Position numbers and translations under genes: made by a program
Assembly (NCBI GenBank): GCA_000469685.2
Contig: LS997563.1
Span: forward strand, 179,369 to 243,368
Source: Haemonchus contortus
Lineage: Eukaryota > Nematoda > Chromadorea > Rhabditida > Trichostrongylidae
Length of the DNA: 64,000 nucleotides
Direction of reading: 5' to 3'
In this document: positions 36,534 through 49,100 of the stretch, in pieces
Position numbering within the stretch: position 1 is the stretch's first letter
Layout of the letters: each line of letters starts with the position of its first letter
Notes under the pieces: generated by a model
Seen by the model: the letters and a program-made list of their open reading frames with translations, nothing else
What the model was told of the DNA's origin: nothing
Database searches by the model: none

Positions 36534-36916
36534 TCATTTGTGACAAAACTTATCCGACTGCTATACTCTGGCGTTCCTAATTAGCAAAGATTCTATTCAT
36601 AGTGGCATCTGATAATGCGCTTTATTATCACTCGACAACATCTATGAGTACCATTCACGGCTTGGTTTACCTAACATTCAATCTCTGATAGGTAATCAAT
36701 TTTAAGATGTAGAGCTACACATCGAAGTCTCTAATCAGAGGCATTAGCATCGCACCTCGTGAATACCTTTTGCACTGCCCTGCTAGTCCTGTGTTAAACT
36801 TAAACTTAAACAGAAAAGTATCATTTACTCTGAGGAAGAGGTGGCGGGTTAGCCGATTATCACAACGTTCTCATATGAAGGAGCGAAGCTCGGCATTGGC
36901 CGGGCGATCCGACTGG
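36534..36916 (+). mobile_element. Helitron-like element, family 1, 3' half
   Basis: Begins mid-element (TCATTTGTGACAAAACTTAT, as in copies A and B near 3200 and 15385) and runs to the hairpin GGCATTGGCC and CCGACTGG before T at 36916. It abuts the oppositely oriented copy, apparently because that copy inserted into or beside this one. Confidence 0.65.
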
Positions 36917-36988
36917 TTATAGATAAAAAATACTTGTCGACAGTCACACATCTCTTATATCAGCACCATAGTAATTAGCTAATTTCAG

Positions 36989-37132
36989 GCCAACCTTGGT
37001 GTTCTGCTCGGGGTTTATTTGCCGACAATTCAGCATATTCTTGGCGTCACAATGTTCATTCGGCTCTTTTGGGTTGTCGGAATGGCCGGTTTATACTGGA
37101 CGATGGTTTTGTTAGCTATATGCTGTCTCTGT
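36989..37132 (+). CDS. kcc: KCC exon 1 of those seen (TM1-TM2)
   Basis: TTTCAG acceptor, GTGAGT donor, 48 codons, phase 0 both sides. Reads [19 protein letters not shown] and on through [11 protein letters not shown], covering TM1 and most of TM2. The residue aligned with the TM1 asparagine of human KCC1 (QNILG) is histidine here (QHILG). Confidence 0.95.
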
Positions 37133-40100
37133 GTGAGTTGTTCATTGCTTAGGGTTTGAGCAGCTCCTTGATTGCAACCTTCACGATATGCACTCACTTA
37201 CCTACATTAGATTCAGGCATCTGGAGCTGTGGGTAGGCTTTTTCATTCTATGTATTTTAGGGAAAGTTATTATGGCCTACTTTCTTCTGACCAAACTAGA
37301 CAGAAAAGGGGAAGTCTGTCATTGGGTGTCAGCTGTAGGGCATAGAGATATTTGTTGGACGAACTGCGCACAGAATTACCCAATCGGTTTCCTCAACAAT
37401 ATGCTGTAGGAAGTCCAGTCCTCATTTCCTGGGAGGGTTTCATCCTCTGCATCTTCACCCAGAAGTAGACGTTTCCGAAGTTTTTTAATCATGGCGATTA
37501 GCCTGAAAGGTCATTCCATCTCACTCTAGCCAACCCAAAACAACCGAATCCTGTCTCAATCTAACGATTGCAACATCCTTGGCCAGAGAGGCAATGGAAA
37601 AAATATCGGCAAATGTGGAGGCCCTGCTTAACCTCCTTCGATCTGTAGAGGAGTTTCGAGCAATGAATGATCTGTTGAGTGCTCCCGAGAACGAAAAAAA
37701 TCAGAACACTCAGTCTCCCAGGGCAAGAGCTCCTACAATAGGTCTAGATTACGGATATGGTTTGACATGAATCAACTTCGAGTCTGTTGCTTCTCTTACT
37801 TACAGATATAATCACAAAAAAACTCGCAAAAGAATCACAGAAAGAGATCCTCTACACTGCTGGTAGAAAGTAGTTGAGAAAAACTCAACACAAGCCGTAG
37901 ACATGGAAGCAGAATGCTAGCAAGGAATGGGCTCAGTGTGATGAAAACCAACTAATTAGCTCCAGTGTATCTGCGAAGCCTACCGCGTGTTACTATGACG
38001 AAGCAATTGAAAGGGTATAGGGGTTCCAATGCCCAGGAAGTAAGCTGACAACTGACGGGATCATGGACCAAGTACTGAAGGCTCGAATAAATGCGGAATG
38101 GATGAGATGGAGAGAGCTAAACTATATATTTGCGACTGATGCTGCTTAGGAAGCTCAAAGGAAAAGCTCGCGAAGAAGTGATGAGGTCTACTATGTTCTA
38201 CGGTAGCAAGGAGCGGCCGCTAAGCAGGAGTGATTTGAAGAAACTTCGCGTCACTGGAATGATAACGTCAGACGACGCGCTTTTCGGCACGACTAAAGCA
38301 AGACAGGGAGGGAGGCTACAGTCATTCAAACAGCTCTGACGTGCAGAAAATGCTAGAGGAGCGCCTGGATGGAATGAACACGTGCCTAGAAGTTCCCAAG
38401 TTCAACTATAAGAGAACCATTGGAGCCAGAAGCTATGAGGAATTGACTATGTGTAGCACTAAAGAAGAGATGGGTCGCCTATCAGGGAGGATCTTAAGTA
38501 CCAGCGTAATGGTTTAAATGGATAGAAGAAGATAGAAGACATCGACTTCATTATACACAGTGACTCTCCGATCGCGCGAGATTTATGCTAGGAAAAAGAT
38601 TTTTCACCCGAATAAAAAAGATTACATCATCAAATGCTCTAATGAACTGTTAGTTTGAGAACAGCAATGATTGTAGTATTAACCAATGAGACCACACCAC
38701 TTCATGTCTTATCATTTATGAACTGTGTTCATAAAACCGCTGCGCCAGTCAATAACTCGTAAATGTAGCAACAAATCTATCGGGAAAGACGAATTAATCC
38801 TTATCCCTTAGAGAAGACTAAAAATCAAAAAAGTAAGTCTTCTGCAGACCCAAACCTACCGCTCCGATCGCATATCACCAATATAAGAAACATTTTGCTA
38901 ACAAGACTGAGAGGAAAAGAATATGTATATCTAGACCCTGCTCACCTCTATTTCCCTCTCTGCGGTGGCCACAAATGGAGTTGTTGAGAGCGGTGGAGCG
39001 TACTTCATTATCAGGTCAGTTTCCATAGAAATCATTCGAGAAAATATTTTATTCGAATAAAAACAAGCTTTTCACTATGGAAGCATCGTCTCGGCTAACA
39101 CGAGGTAAGCAAACCAGCCAGAATGGCCCTTCTGCTGGATGCATTTCCTTGTTCTTCAATTCTGTTTAAGGGTCTAATAATCCCACTCAGGGAAAGCACG
39201 TGGGGAGTCGCTTTTAAATCTCAGGTGGAAGTTCTTTATACGGTGTACATAGGGCTGCCGTGCAACTGTGACAGTATGGTGTGCTTTAGCAGTTGATTCA
39301 TATATTCGCCCAATGTCTTCCACATATTAACAAGGAAGTGTCTTCCACTTGGGATTTAAAAGCGACTCCCCACGTACATTATGGGACCTCTAAACAGAAT
39401 CGCAGAATAAGGAAATGCATCCAGCAGAAGGCCAAACGGGCTTGTTTGATTATCTCCGGCTAACACTTCGGCGGAGCGGAATCTTTGGTGGGCTTTTAGC
39501 CAACCTTTCGGCTCTCACAAAACTTCTACCTCAACAGAGTTTTTAGCACTTCTGCCAACGAGAATGATTATCCTCTTGTGCCTGTGCTTCCTTGATTTTG
39601 GTATCCTCTAACGTCATGAAAGAAATAAGCTCCATTTGCATTTATACATTTATCCTTCTACAATCTATTGCAGCCGCAATTTGGGAGCAGAATTTGGGTC
39701 GGCTGTCGGTATACTATTCTACTTGGCTAATACTGTCGCTGCGTCGATGTACATCGTAGGAGGAGTTGAAGTGCTCCTGGTAAGATACATAGCTCGGGCT
39801 TCGAAATGCTTCAAAGCAACTCTGAGTGGGAGTCGATACATATCCAACAGCAAGGTGGATCTACATCAAAATGGTTATAATTCACATACACAATTTCGTA
39901 ATTAGAGCATTTAGAGGAGATGTCATATAGTGGCAAGTGGCGCATTATCACAAGTGAGGCACGGGGATACAATCAACATCCCCGCCAGCAAGCCTCCATT
40001 CCTCCAAGTTGATTAGGGTTGATTAGCATAAAGACTATACTTGGTTCCTACATTTGGCGTATACAGTATCTCGAATAACTTGCACAGTTTGCACAGACTG

Positions 40101-43100
40101 ATCTCTATTTTTTGTACCACCATGTATTTAAGTTTTTTCAAATCATCAGTATTTAAGACATTGATGATTCAAAAGAAAGTGAAAGGAGTTGGCATAACTC
40201 CACAGGGCGTCTCGTAGGTATAAGATCACCCTCGAATTTGGTGTTTATAATTTCTACGCACGGTCATTTTTTGAATCAACTTCTACCATATCAATTTTAT
40301 AAATAATTTTTATACGTATTTCGCGCCGTTTTATGAGTATATGATCACTTTGAGAATTTGAAGGAAAAATTTCATTAGTAACGATAAAAAAAACATTTAG
40401 CAGCCGATGGGTCTTCCTCGTTCTAGCCAAAATATATGTCGAACGGCCTAAATGGCATGCTCGAAACAAGTTTTTGAAAGACCTCGCCGAAGATTCCATT
40501 CCAATATTCAAGAAATGCCTCCTTGAGCAACGGTTGGTTGACGGAGCGTAGCATGAACCTTTTTCACAATAATGCCTTACAAAGTCTCCATTGGGTTCAG
40601 ATCGGGGCTGCAAGCTGACCATGTCAAAACTTTGAAATTTTGGGAAAGGAGACAGTCTTTCGTGGACGCAGCACTTACCTGTTGAGAAACGTAGTTAGGA
40701 CCACGTTGCCGGCTCAGAAATGGCACCACGGAAAGACATGGTATTGTGGGTATTGTATGACTTCCTGAAAGTACTTGGAGTCCATATTGTTGGACACAAA
40801 GTAAGCTCCAGCTAGACATCTTTGCAGAAGGCACCCTGTGGCATGACACCTCCTCCTCCAAAACTACGACGACTAGAGTTGACTGGCTTTTTCGTAAGTC
40901 ATGCCAGTAGCTGTAATCATCGGGCTTTCCAAATTGACTTTCTTTCCATCGAAAAATGCGACCTGAACGAGAATATTGGACTGTATGGTTAATTGGCAAT
41001 AGAGGCTGACTTTCGCCTAGTCTCATTCCAAATTCAACTTCGCAAATCCAAGTCGTGTCTTTCCGTGGTGGTCGGTAAGTCTCAGAGCCCTCTTCATTGC
41101 TGCCCTGATAATGCTGCTGCTCCGAACACGGCTCTCTATTCAGTAGTTTTGGGCACCGAGAGACTCAACTCCGATGGAACTTGGTTCAAAGACAAGGTTT
41201 TGTCCGAAGAGTTATTAAATTAGCATTCTCCTCTCGTCGTTCACGGTGGTTAGCTTTCGCGGGAATCCTGTCCTCCAGGGGCTCTGAAGTCTTCAAATAT
41301 CTTTGCACGAAGCCGAGGGATCTCACGATTCTCCTCCTAATTGCCCTCGTACTGAACCCTGTATCACGGAAATTTCGATTTTGTGCTTTTTCTTCCAAAG
41401 AAGGACGGCCTCCGCGAGGCAGAGTACATATTGCTTCCAACCAGATTTGCGACACGTTCTCTCCTATGCGGACCCCTTCAAGTGCAAATTCTGCTGCCCC
41501 ATATTTCGGAACCTTCGCATTGCCGGGGATGGTCCTAACCCCATGAAACGGCGGAAAAATCGGAATTAATCTGAATCGTAAATGTTAATATGAAAGTTGA
41601 GCACACCAAAGCAGGTACATGAGGGTTATTGAAGGTGATGGTTACCGAAAGGTTTGCCTGAAAGACATGTGCTTGGCTGCTTGTTCTGTGAATACCAAAT
41701 TCGAAGGTGATCTTATACTTATGGAACGCGCAGCATATCTAGAGTTAGTTTCCTAGATTCATGTGCATGTAGGAGGCGGCGCTCATCATTACCTTCACCT
41801 CCACATAAAGATACTAACGAAAAATGGGATCAGAGAAAAGTTTCTTCGATTATCCAAGTGATTCTTTCAGATGTACATCGTTCCTGATATGGCAATAGGT
41901 GGTCGCGAGGCCCTCCACGACACCGACCGTAAGAATATTGTTCCATTGAAAATCATTTCGAAAAGAATACTGACAATGTAAGGATATTTGGTCGCAGTGG
42001 CCATTCAAGATGTGATGTACACCCCCGCAGATGGTTTCGAACACTGATCTCAAATCTGTGTTACATATCTGCGAAACTATTCTGGGAACAGAGTTACGGG
42101 ACCGGTGCCACTGTACTGAACGGATCACCGAGCAAAGTCCTTGACTGTGCAACGGTGCCCAGCGGATAGTGGGGTATGGGTACATTCACCCAGAACTGGA
42201 TGGACGCGGCAAATCGCGCGGCGAAATTATTGGCGATTTAAAGGAGTTCAGCGCCTATCATTGGGGCCCAAATTTGAAGTAGAGTCGATTAGTACGATCA
42301 CCTGACCACACCAATTCACTCCACTTGAAGTTTGCGCCCCAGTGACAGGTGCCAAAGTCGTCCTAAACGCCACGAATCTCGCCGCGTCATTTGCCGCGTC
42401 CATCCAGTTGTGGGTGAATGTTCCGTCCCCCCGGATAGTGTGGTGGACTGATAGACATGACATCAAGGTTCGATTCCTTGATGCATGCGCTCGTTTTGCT
42501 TTGCCATAAAATGCATCCTAAAAACTTGCAAAACGTTTTTTGGGCTCAGTATCGGACATCGAGGCAGCTATCTAACATTTCAGGAACACTGGAGAGGTAT
42601 TACAGGAAAAGTTTTTTTTTGCCTCCCACCGGCCCAACAGGGTTGGAGCTCTACTCGAACAAAGGAGGAATTCCGAACAATCGCTCAGAATGGGCTTCAG
42701 GGGCTCCGGAGGCCTATAGGAGAACGGTTCCAAGATTCATCTGGTCAAGTGCCCTTCAGCATGTTACCAGCGAAGTATTCTGGCCGAATGTAGTGCCATC
42801 GCATTTGATGGGGGACTTTCGTTCTTGCAGCATAACGTGGGGCACCATATAGTAATAGGAGGTAACGAAGAGCTTTTGAACCGTACTACTCGAAGCTATG
42901 AGAGCAATTATGTCATCCACATCGAGGAAGCCGAGCCCGTGAAAGGCGAACACAATGCGGTTGCCTGATGAGGACAACAACGATGACCCGTAGCTACGCG
43001 AATGAAATCTCCTACGTCTGTGGGGATATAGAGGCCCCGATGGTGTAGCCTTCAAGTCTGTGATCTGGAACATGAGCTCCAATTTTATGGTGCTGGTTAG

Positions 43101-46100
43101 GACACATTCATAGGTGGATTCGGGGTTTTGCGGACGGCCGTGGTACCTATCCCGCCGCATCACCACGTTCACCTCTTGAAAGAGCTCCTTGAAAGGATGT
43201 TTACCTTAAGAATGAGCAGGTAATCAGTGCACACACAGCGATAAATTAATGTTCTACAGTGTTTCTTCACCGTGTTTCAGTGTTAAAATTTTTTCATTGG
43301 ATCACTATTCGCCGGAGTCCTAAATTGCGAGGGAGCTATTGCGAGGGAGGATAGATGCCCAACATTGGGCTCCAAAAACGTTTTGCAAGCGTTTAGGACG
43401 CATTTTATGGAAAAGTAAAGTGAGGACGAGCACCAAGCAGACAAACCATGACGCCATGCCTATCAGTCCACCACACTATCCGCAAGGCCACCGTTGCACA
43501 GCCAGCAGCTTTGCACCGCTCGGTGATCCGTTCACTACTCCGTGGCACCAGTCCCGTAACTCTGTTCCCAGAATCGTTTCGCAGATTTGGAACACAGATT
43601 TGAGATCAGCGTTCGAAACCACCCAGGGGGTATACATCTCATCTTGAATGGCCGCTGCGACCAAGTATCCTTCCCTTGTGAGATATCTCGGATTGAAGCT
43701 AATCCAGGACGATTTTGTGCTCGAGTTACTACTATATATATATATATTTATTAGGTTGTTCGAAAAGTAATTACAATTTTTGAGTGTTTTTCAAAGAAGT
43801 TTCTTCTATCGAACTAACCTTAATTAATGATCTACCCTTCTCATAGTATAGCTTTTCTCTTGTAGAATTTCCCTCTTTTTGAGCGAAAAACCGGAGTCCC
43901 TTCTTTTCATTTTTCTCATTTGAAGAGTCTTGCAAAGGCTGATTTAACTTTCGACCAGGCTGCGATAATTCTAATAATAATCAGAAGAAATGTATGCGAT
44001 CGTGTCTTGTCTTAATGCAACGCTACTCCTTGCGTCTCGTAATTTTGCAGGGGTTTTAATTGCTCCATCATACTCTTATAAGTGAGTTCCATGTTGAGAT
44101 TATGGCTTCTTGAAAGCACTTCAAAGTATATCTCACCTTTGTAATCTCACCAAATTGCGCAAGCGCGAATTGAGGATACTAATTCGCGGCGACAAGCCAT
44201 CTTCTTTAACTCATGCGGTAGCGTGGAATTCTCCTGATGAATCGTGGCCTTCTTCTCCTCAGTTTGCATCCCTCTAAGCAGGTTCATCTGTTACATACCA
44301 TAGTCATTCGTGAGTGATTTTGTCGAAACATTCCGACTCTGATCAACAAACACTTTCTAAATTTGTGTTCCTTATTGCGTTCAAAGTGCACATCGAGGAC
44401 ACGAACTTGCGGCGTCTAGTGTATCTCCTCCAACTCATGTGGCCCCTGAACATGTAGCTTTTGTATCGGTCTAAGGTGAGTTTTTTTTTTCGATGTTCTC
44501 GTTAACCACATCCATAAATGCGGTGGTTTTCTCAGTAGCACTTACAGGCTTAGATAAGATTCGGCTTCGGTCTATGTCACAGAAGATCTTTATCTATGCT
44601 CACAGGCCAGGCCAATTTGAAGTGAAAAATTGTTAGATCCTAAAATTACAAATGTGGATGGATTTTGTTCAGTTTTCTTTTCTTAGAGGAGTGCAACATG
44701 CAATATCTTTCGAAATGGAAGCGTTCAAGTCTCCGAAAAGTTTTTATGGCAAAGACTTGAAAAAAAAATTCAAAAGTTGTCAGGACTTTTCGAACAACCC
44801 GCTATTTTGGAAAAATTCGTTACTCAAACATGGTTTATCTACAGCTCTCGGCCCACTCTACAATAACTACAGAATATATGGAACGTTGTTTCTTCTCATT
44901 CAAGTCGCAATTGTAGCAATGGGAGTGAAATTCGTACAACTGCTTGCACCTGTAGGTTTTTCCTCTTCATTCCCGCTTCTCCTACACTCGATCAATCGAA
45001 AAAATGCAAAGCAATCATGACAGTATTCTATCATCTGGACATTCAGATTAGTGTGAAGCTCTCTCTACTTCTTCTATTCAGATTTCGCTTTTGTGCGTCA
45101 TTTTGGCAATTTTGGCCTGCTTCGCTGGTGGAATCGAGAAGGCAATAACACATTCGGGGCAAATGTCGGTGATCCTTTCTTACTGACTACCTACTTGAGC
45201 ACTTTTTCACTTTTTAGATTCAGCTCTGCTTACTTCGATATAAAGAAGAAAGTTCAAACTTAGTTTGAGATTTCTCGTAAAGAGCAACTAGCGAAAGGTT
45301 CTGAAGCATAGCTCGGCTCACCGCTGAGAAGTTAGAAGTCCGTGTGAAGGAATTCGCGATTAGCGGCCACTTCACATCTCTTGAACCTATACCGTGAGAT
45401 AGGACCGTGAGACAATTTTTATTGTGACTGTGCCTTTAAATAACCAATACTCGATAGCTGCAAATCACCTGATTGTTCCTTGATTTCACGAAAGCATTCG
45501 AAAAGCTTTAAAGTCAAAATTGTGTATGTGGGTACTGAGGCTGGAATCGTGAACGGGGCTTTCAAGGTGAATTCAGCGACTCGTATCACACAATCGAAAT
45601 ACATACAGCCAGCGGTGTCTCGCGAGGCTCTGTCGGCTCAGCCATTTATTCAACATCTATACGTACGAGACTCTAGAAGTTCTGCCGTCGCAGGTAGTTA
45701 AACGCAATGCCTTTCCAGACGACGTTAAGGGTTATGCGGAGATTGACAGTGAAGAAGCCTTATTAAGAATGTTCTTGGCAATTCTGCGATATTCAAATGG
45801 TCGACTGAACAAAGGCCCCCTCTTTGTCCAGAGAAAACCAAAGCGCTGCATCGTGGCTTGAATAATAGGCAACTTCCTATAATTTTAGTGGTTTCCAACT
45901 TACGGTTGTATCGTCAACGGTGGACCCAGGTTCTCAGATTGACTAAACTCGACTTCTTCAATCATTGCGAAAAAATCTCGCTCGCAGCTCAGGAAAGAAC
46001 ATGCAGTTTGTTTAATTTTTGTCGCCAGGTCCTAAAGTTCTCATCGCCGCCTACAGAACCCGCGTCAGAACGATGTCAGAGTACTGGACGACAGTACTCT

Positions 46101-49100
46101 GACGTCGAACCATCAGACTAGTTATGCTCAAAGCGATTAGAAGCAGTCCAACACAACCTCACGCGCATGCTGCTTCTTCGTTGCTATAGCTTCTATTAAC
46201 TATCATTCTGACTCTTGCCTCTCAATCAAGTACAGAACTGCAATAACCTCAAATTGAACTGTATCTTTAATAAAATGGAGTGCGAGGTCGGAGGAGAACA
46301 ACGTGTTTTTTTATGAGGAATGCTAGGTTAACGTAATGAAGGTAATGCTCATCGGACGATAATTCTAGGTGCTAGAGCGAGGGGGTTATTTTAGTAGAGG
46401 AAAAACCGTAGTGAGTGTTGAGCTACGAGTGTTTCCAAAGTTGGGCACCTCAGCGGTCACGCGAATCATATAAGTGACTGAAAGTGGATGAGAGATGAAG
46501 AATGCTATTTTTTCTCAATTTTCGCAAACTTCGGATGAACACCATCAGGCGCAGCGTATGGGGCCAAGGCGCTCACATTCAATCGAACTCATTTTTATAG
46601 TATCACAAATTGAGGGGAAAGATGGGAAACTAGAACAGTGAAATAGGCTCGGTTGTCCATTAGTGTGAGAGTATACTCCGGCGGAATGGTTCATGAAAAT
46701 TTCGGCTTATCAGACTTTGTCTTGGTCAGAACGCACTTCCTCCGTCGCGAAGTAAAGATTGAATTCGAAATTCGTCTCTCAGTTTCGAGTTCACAAACTT
46801 GTAGAAGGCAAATGGTTTACTGTTAGCTTCCAGAAATTTCTTCTCTACTGAAGCACTGTACTTCTTTGATAATTCAAAAGGCTTGAGGTTACACGCCCTG
46901 TGGAGTTCTAAAAAAAGCTAGAACTTCGAGGCCTTACACCAAAACTGCGCGAGATATTGGTCCAATGAAACGAGATAAATGAGGCAACATCAATTTGGTG
47001 GAAGCGGTTTTGCGAAAGGGTAAAAGCTCCAAAGAGTGATTCATAAAATGAAGGAACACTTCATATTTCACAGCTCAAAAAAGAAAACGGCTCCGAAGTC
47101 TGTCCGCTTCAGCTTCAAGGCCAAACTCAGGGGACGGCAGTCCATGTGACCTCGTATCACCGCACTTACGCATTAGTAGTCGCTAGTCCCTACAGGAGGA
47201 TTTATGCATACGTTAGACCCAATAGCATCACTGAGAGTGAGATCAAGTTTATTATCTTCTCGTGTAGGCACATGCACTGATTGAGAGTTCATATAATTCA
47301 ATGCTTCTGTGCCACACAGGTTAGTCTTCCAGACTTTATTCTAGCTTGTCTATCCTCAAAATATACACAAATATTAAAGAAAACAATTTGTAACTGATGG
47401 CATTTCAGTATCAGCAAATATAATAGTAGTCTCTTTTATACTATGTATAGTAGACGTATACTCAACTTGTACTCTATACGCTGACTGGAAATTTCTACAC
47501 AAGTACAATATCCACAACTATGAAATATATGAATCATATCACCAGATGTTATGTATATGAAGTTTTGAAAACCAATCATTATGATTCAAAAAAAAAATGG
47601 TACACGGCCGTGATTGTATAATCGATCAATCACAATCAATAATAACGGACCCTCATCTGAGACAGCTATCTTTAAAGCGATAAATAATGAGACAAGACAG
47701 TCATAACAATTGAAAAGGGAATAAAATGCGACAGAAGTGATTGTCAAATTAAAAAAAACAATAAATGCTGAAGAAGTATAAATGAAGACATGGCGTTAAG
47801 CGAATCAATCAGAGGAAGGCAATGTATCCATTTACCACCGTAACAAACCTGTAACTAAGTGGATGCAGTTGATAAAGGTGCTACAGTATACAACAATGAG
47901 ACGAACGATTTCCGGTCTGTGTTGCAAATCTCAGAAAGCGTCAAAGTTTCACTGAGCTTTCGTACTGGAAACGCTAAGGCATAGATTGTACTGTCCCCTT
48001 CTTTGGTGCCAATCGAGTATGCAGTGCTATTTATAAGGCTTTTCGCATCTAATATTTCGGCACCCTCTTTCGAGGGAGACATGCGGTGATCGCTTCCAAC
48101 GCGAAGAACGCGTGCACTGCAACATTGCCAAACGAGCCGCCTTGCACTCCCACATGATATTACTGATAAGAATCGATACGCGTCGCTCAGTTTTTGGATG
48201 CTGAGTGTTGATCCCCATCAAAACAAATTGTTCTAGATGAGCGACAGTGGCAGCTTCATCCTTAAACAGATAAAATGATGGCAATTCTCGAGTGGAGATT
48301 ATTCGCGACGATGATTTCGGATTTCGGTTAGGGCGTAACACTACTTTCACAATTCGCGTCGCTTGTCGATTGAGGAATAAATGATGACGTTCAGCAACCA
48401 AGTCATTCACATCCTCCGAATTCAGGGACCCATTACTCTACGACTCTCGATTCGCTTCCTTCTCCAGAAAAACGTCTGCCTCAGCTTCTACCTTCTCCAC
48501 CACGTCATGTTTGACTTTTCCCTCACAAGGAACAGGCATGTCATCCCCAGATTCCAGCCCAGCACGTTCATTTACCAATGTTTCCGTAGCTCGCGATTTC
48601 GGCCGAAGTATGCGATCCATTTTCAACAATCTTTTCCTATATTCGGCAGTGATGCCAAATCTGTTGGGTACCTTCTTCTCAATCGTTGGCCAAATATGAT
48701 CCTTATTACACCCAAACAGTTTGTACTCTGCATCGTAACCTCCGCTAGCACCATCTCTAATATGTTTATCACGCAGTGGAGGAGGGACATGGTTGATGAG
48801 GTTACCGTTAATACGAAATGGCCGGCGCTCCTCGATTTCGCCTCCGTCATGCTCCGGAATCCTTGGCAGGGGAAGCGGAGAATCATGGTGTGGCAATACC
48901 ATCTTTTTCAAATACTGCTGTACCAAAGCATTACTGTTTTGGAACTTCCGATCCCAGTAAAACGCGTGTTCGGCAGTTGAGGGATGTATCCTACTTGGAG
49001 GTGTTGTCTTTTTCCTTTTAACTTTTCGACGCTCTTCGGATACGTTGCACATATCCATGTACTCCTCGTCACTAGTAATACACAAGCGGAATGAGGTTTT

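Larger units (their letters stand above)
41972..43688. mobile_element. Large fold-back element, 1.7 kb
   Basis: The left arm (about 41972-42545) and right arm (43366-43688) are inverted copies. Shared blocks are GGTCGCAG(T/C)GGCCATTCAAG, ATTCTGGGAACAGAGTTACG, GAACGGATCACCGAGC and CTTGCAAAACGTTTTT. The left arm is longer because a 250-bp palindrome (42183-42433) sits in it. The spacer (42560-43360) carries an antisense 138-codon frame. It fills most of the KCC intron 4 together with the mariner-type element. Confidence 0.8.

Noticed and set aside
41181..41569. Plus-strand frames of 88-121 codons
   Set aside because: Antisense shadows of the Tc1-like transposase.
42438..42485. tRNA-like A box (TAGTGTGGTGG) and T-arm (CAAGGTTCGATTCCTTG)
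   Set aside because: The T-arm folds perfectly but the A-to-B box spacing is too short and no acceptor or anticodon stems form. It lies in a fold-back arm whose partner lacks the B box.
44652..45020. Single 122-codon frame as one exon
   Set aside because: Only 44845-44951 is KCC. The upstream part belongs to the mariner-type element, and a good CTACAG acceptor and GTAGGT donor bound the exon.
46071..46106. Hairpin resembling a microRNA precursor
   Set aside because: Stem of only 12 perfect pairs with a 5-base loop, too short for a precursor.
48381..48980. Plus-strand 199-codon frame
   Set aside because: Lies opposite the coherent minus-strand coding relic. Its own sequence has no domain and its composition is that of a shadow.
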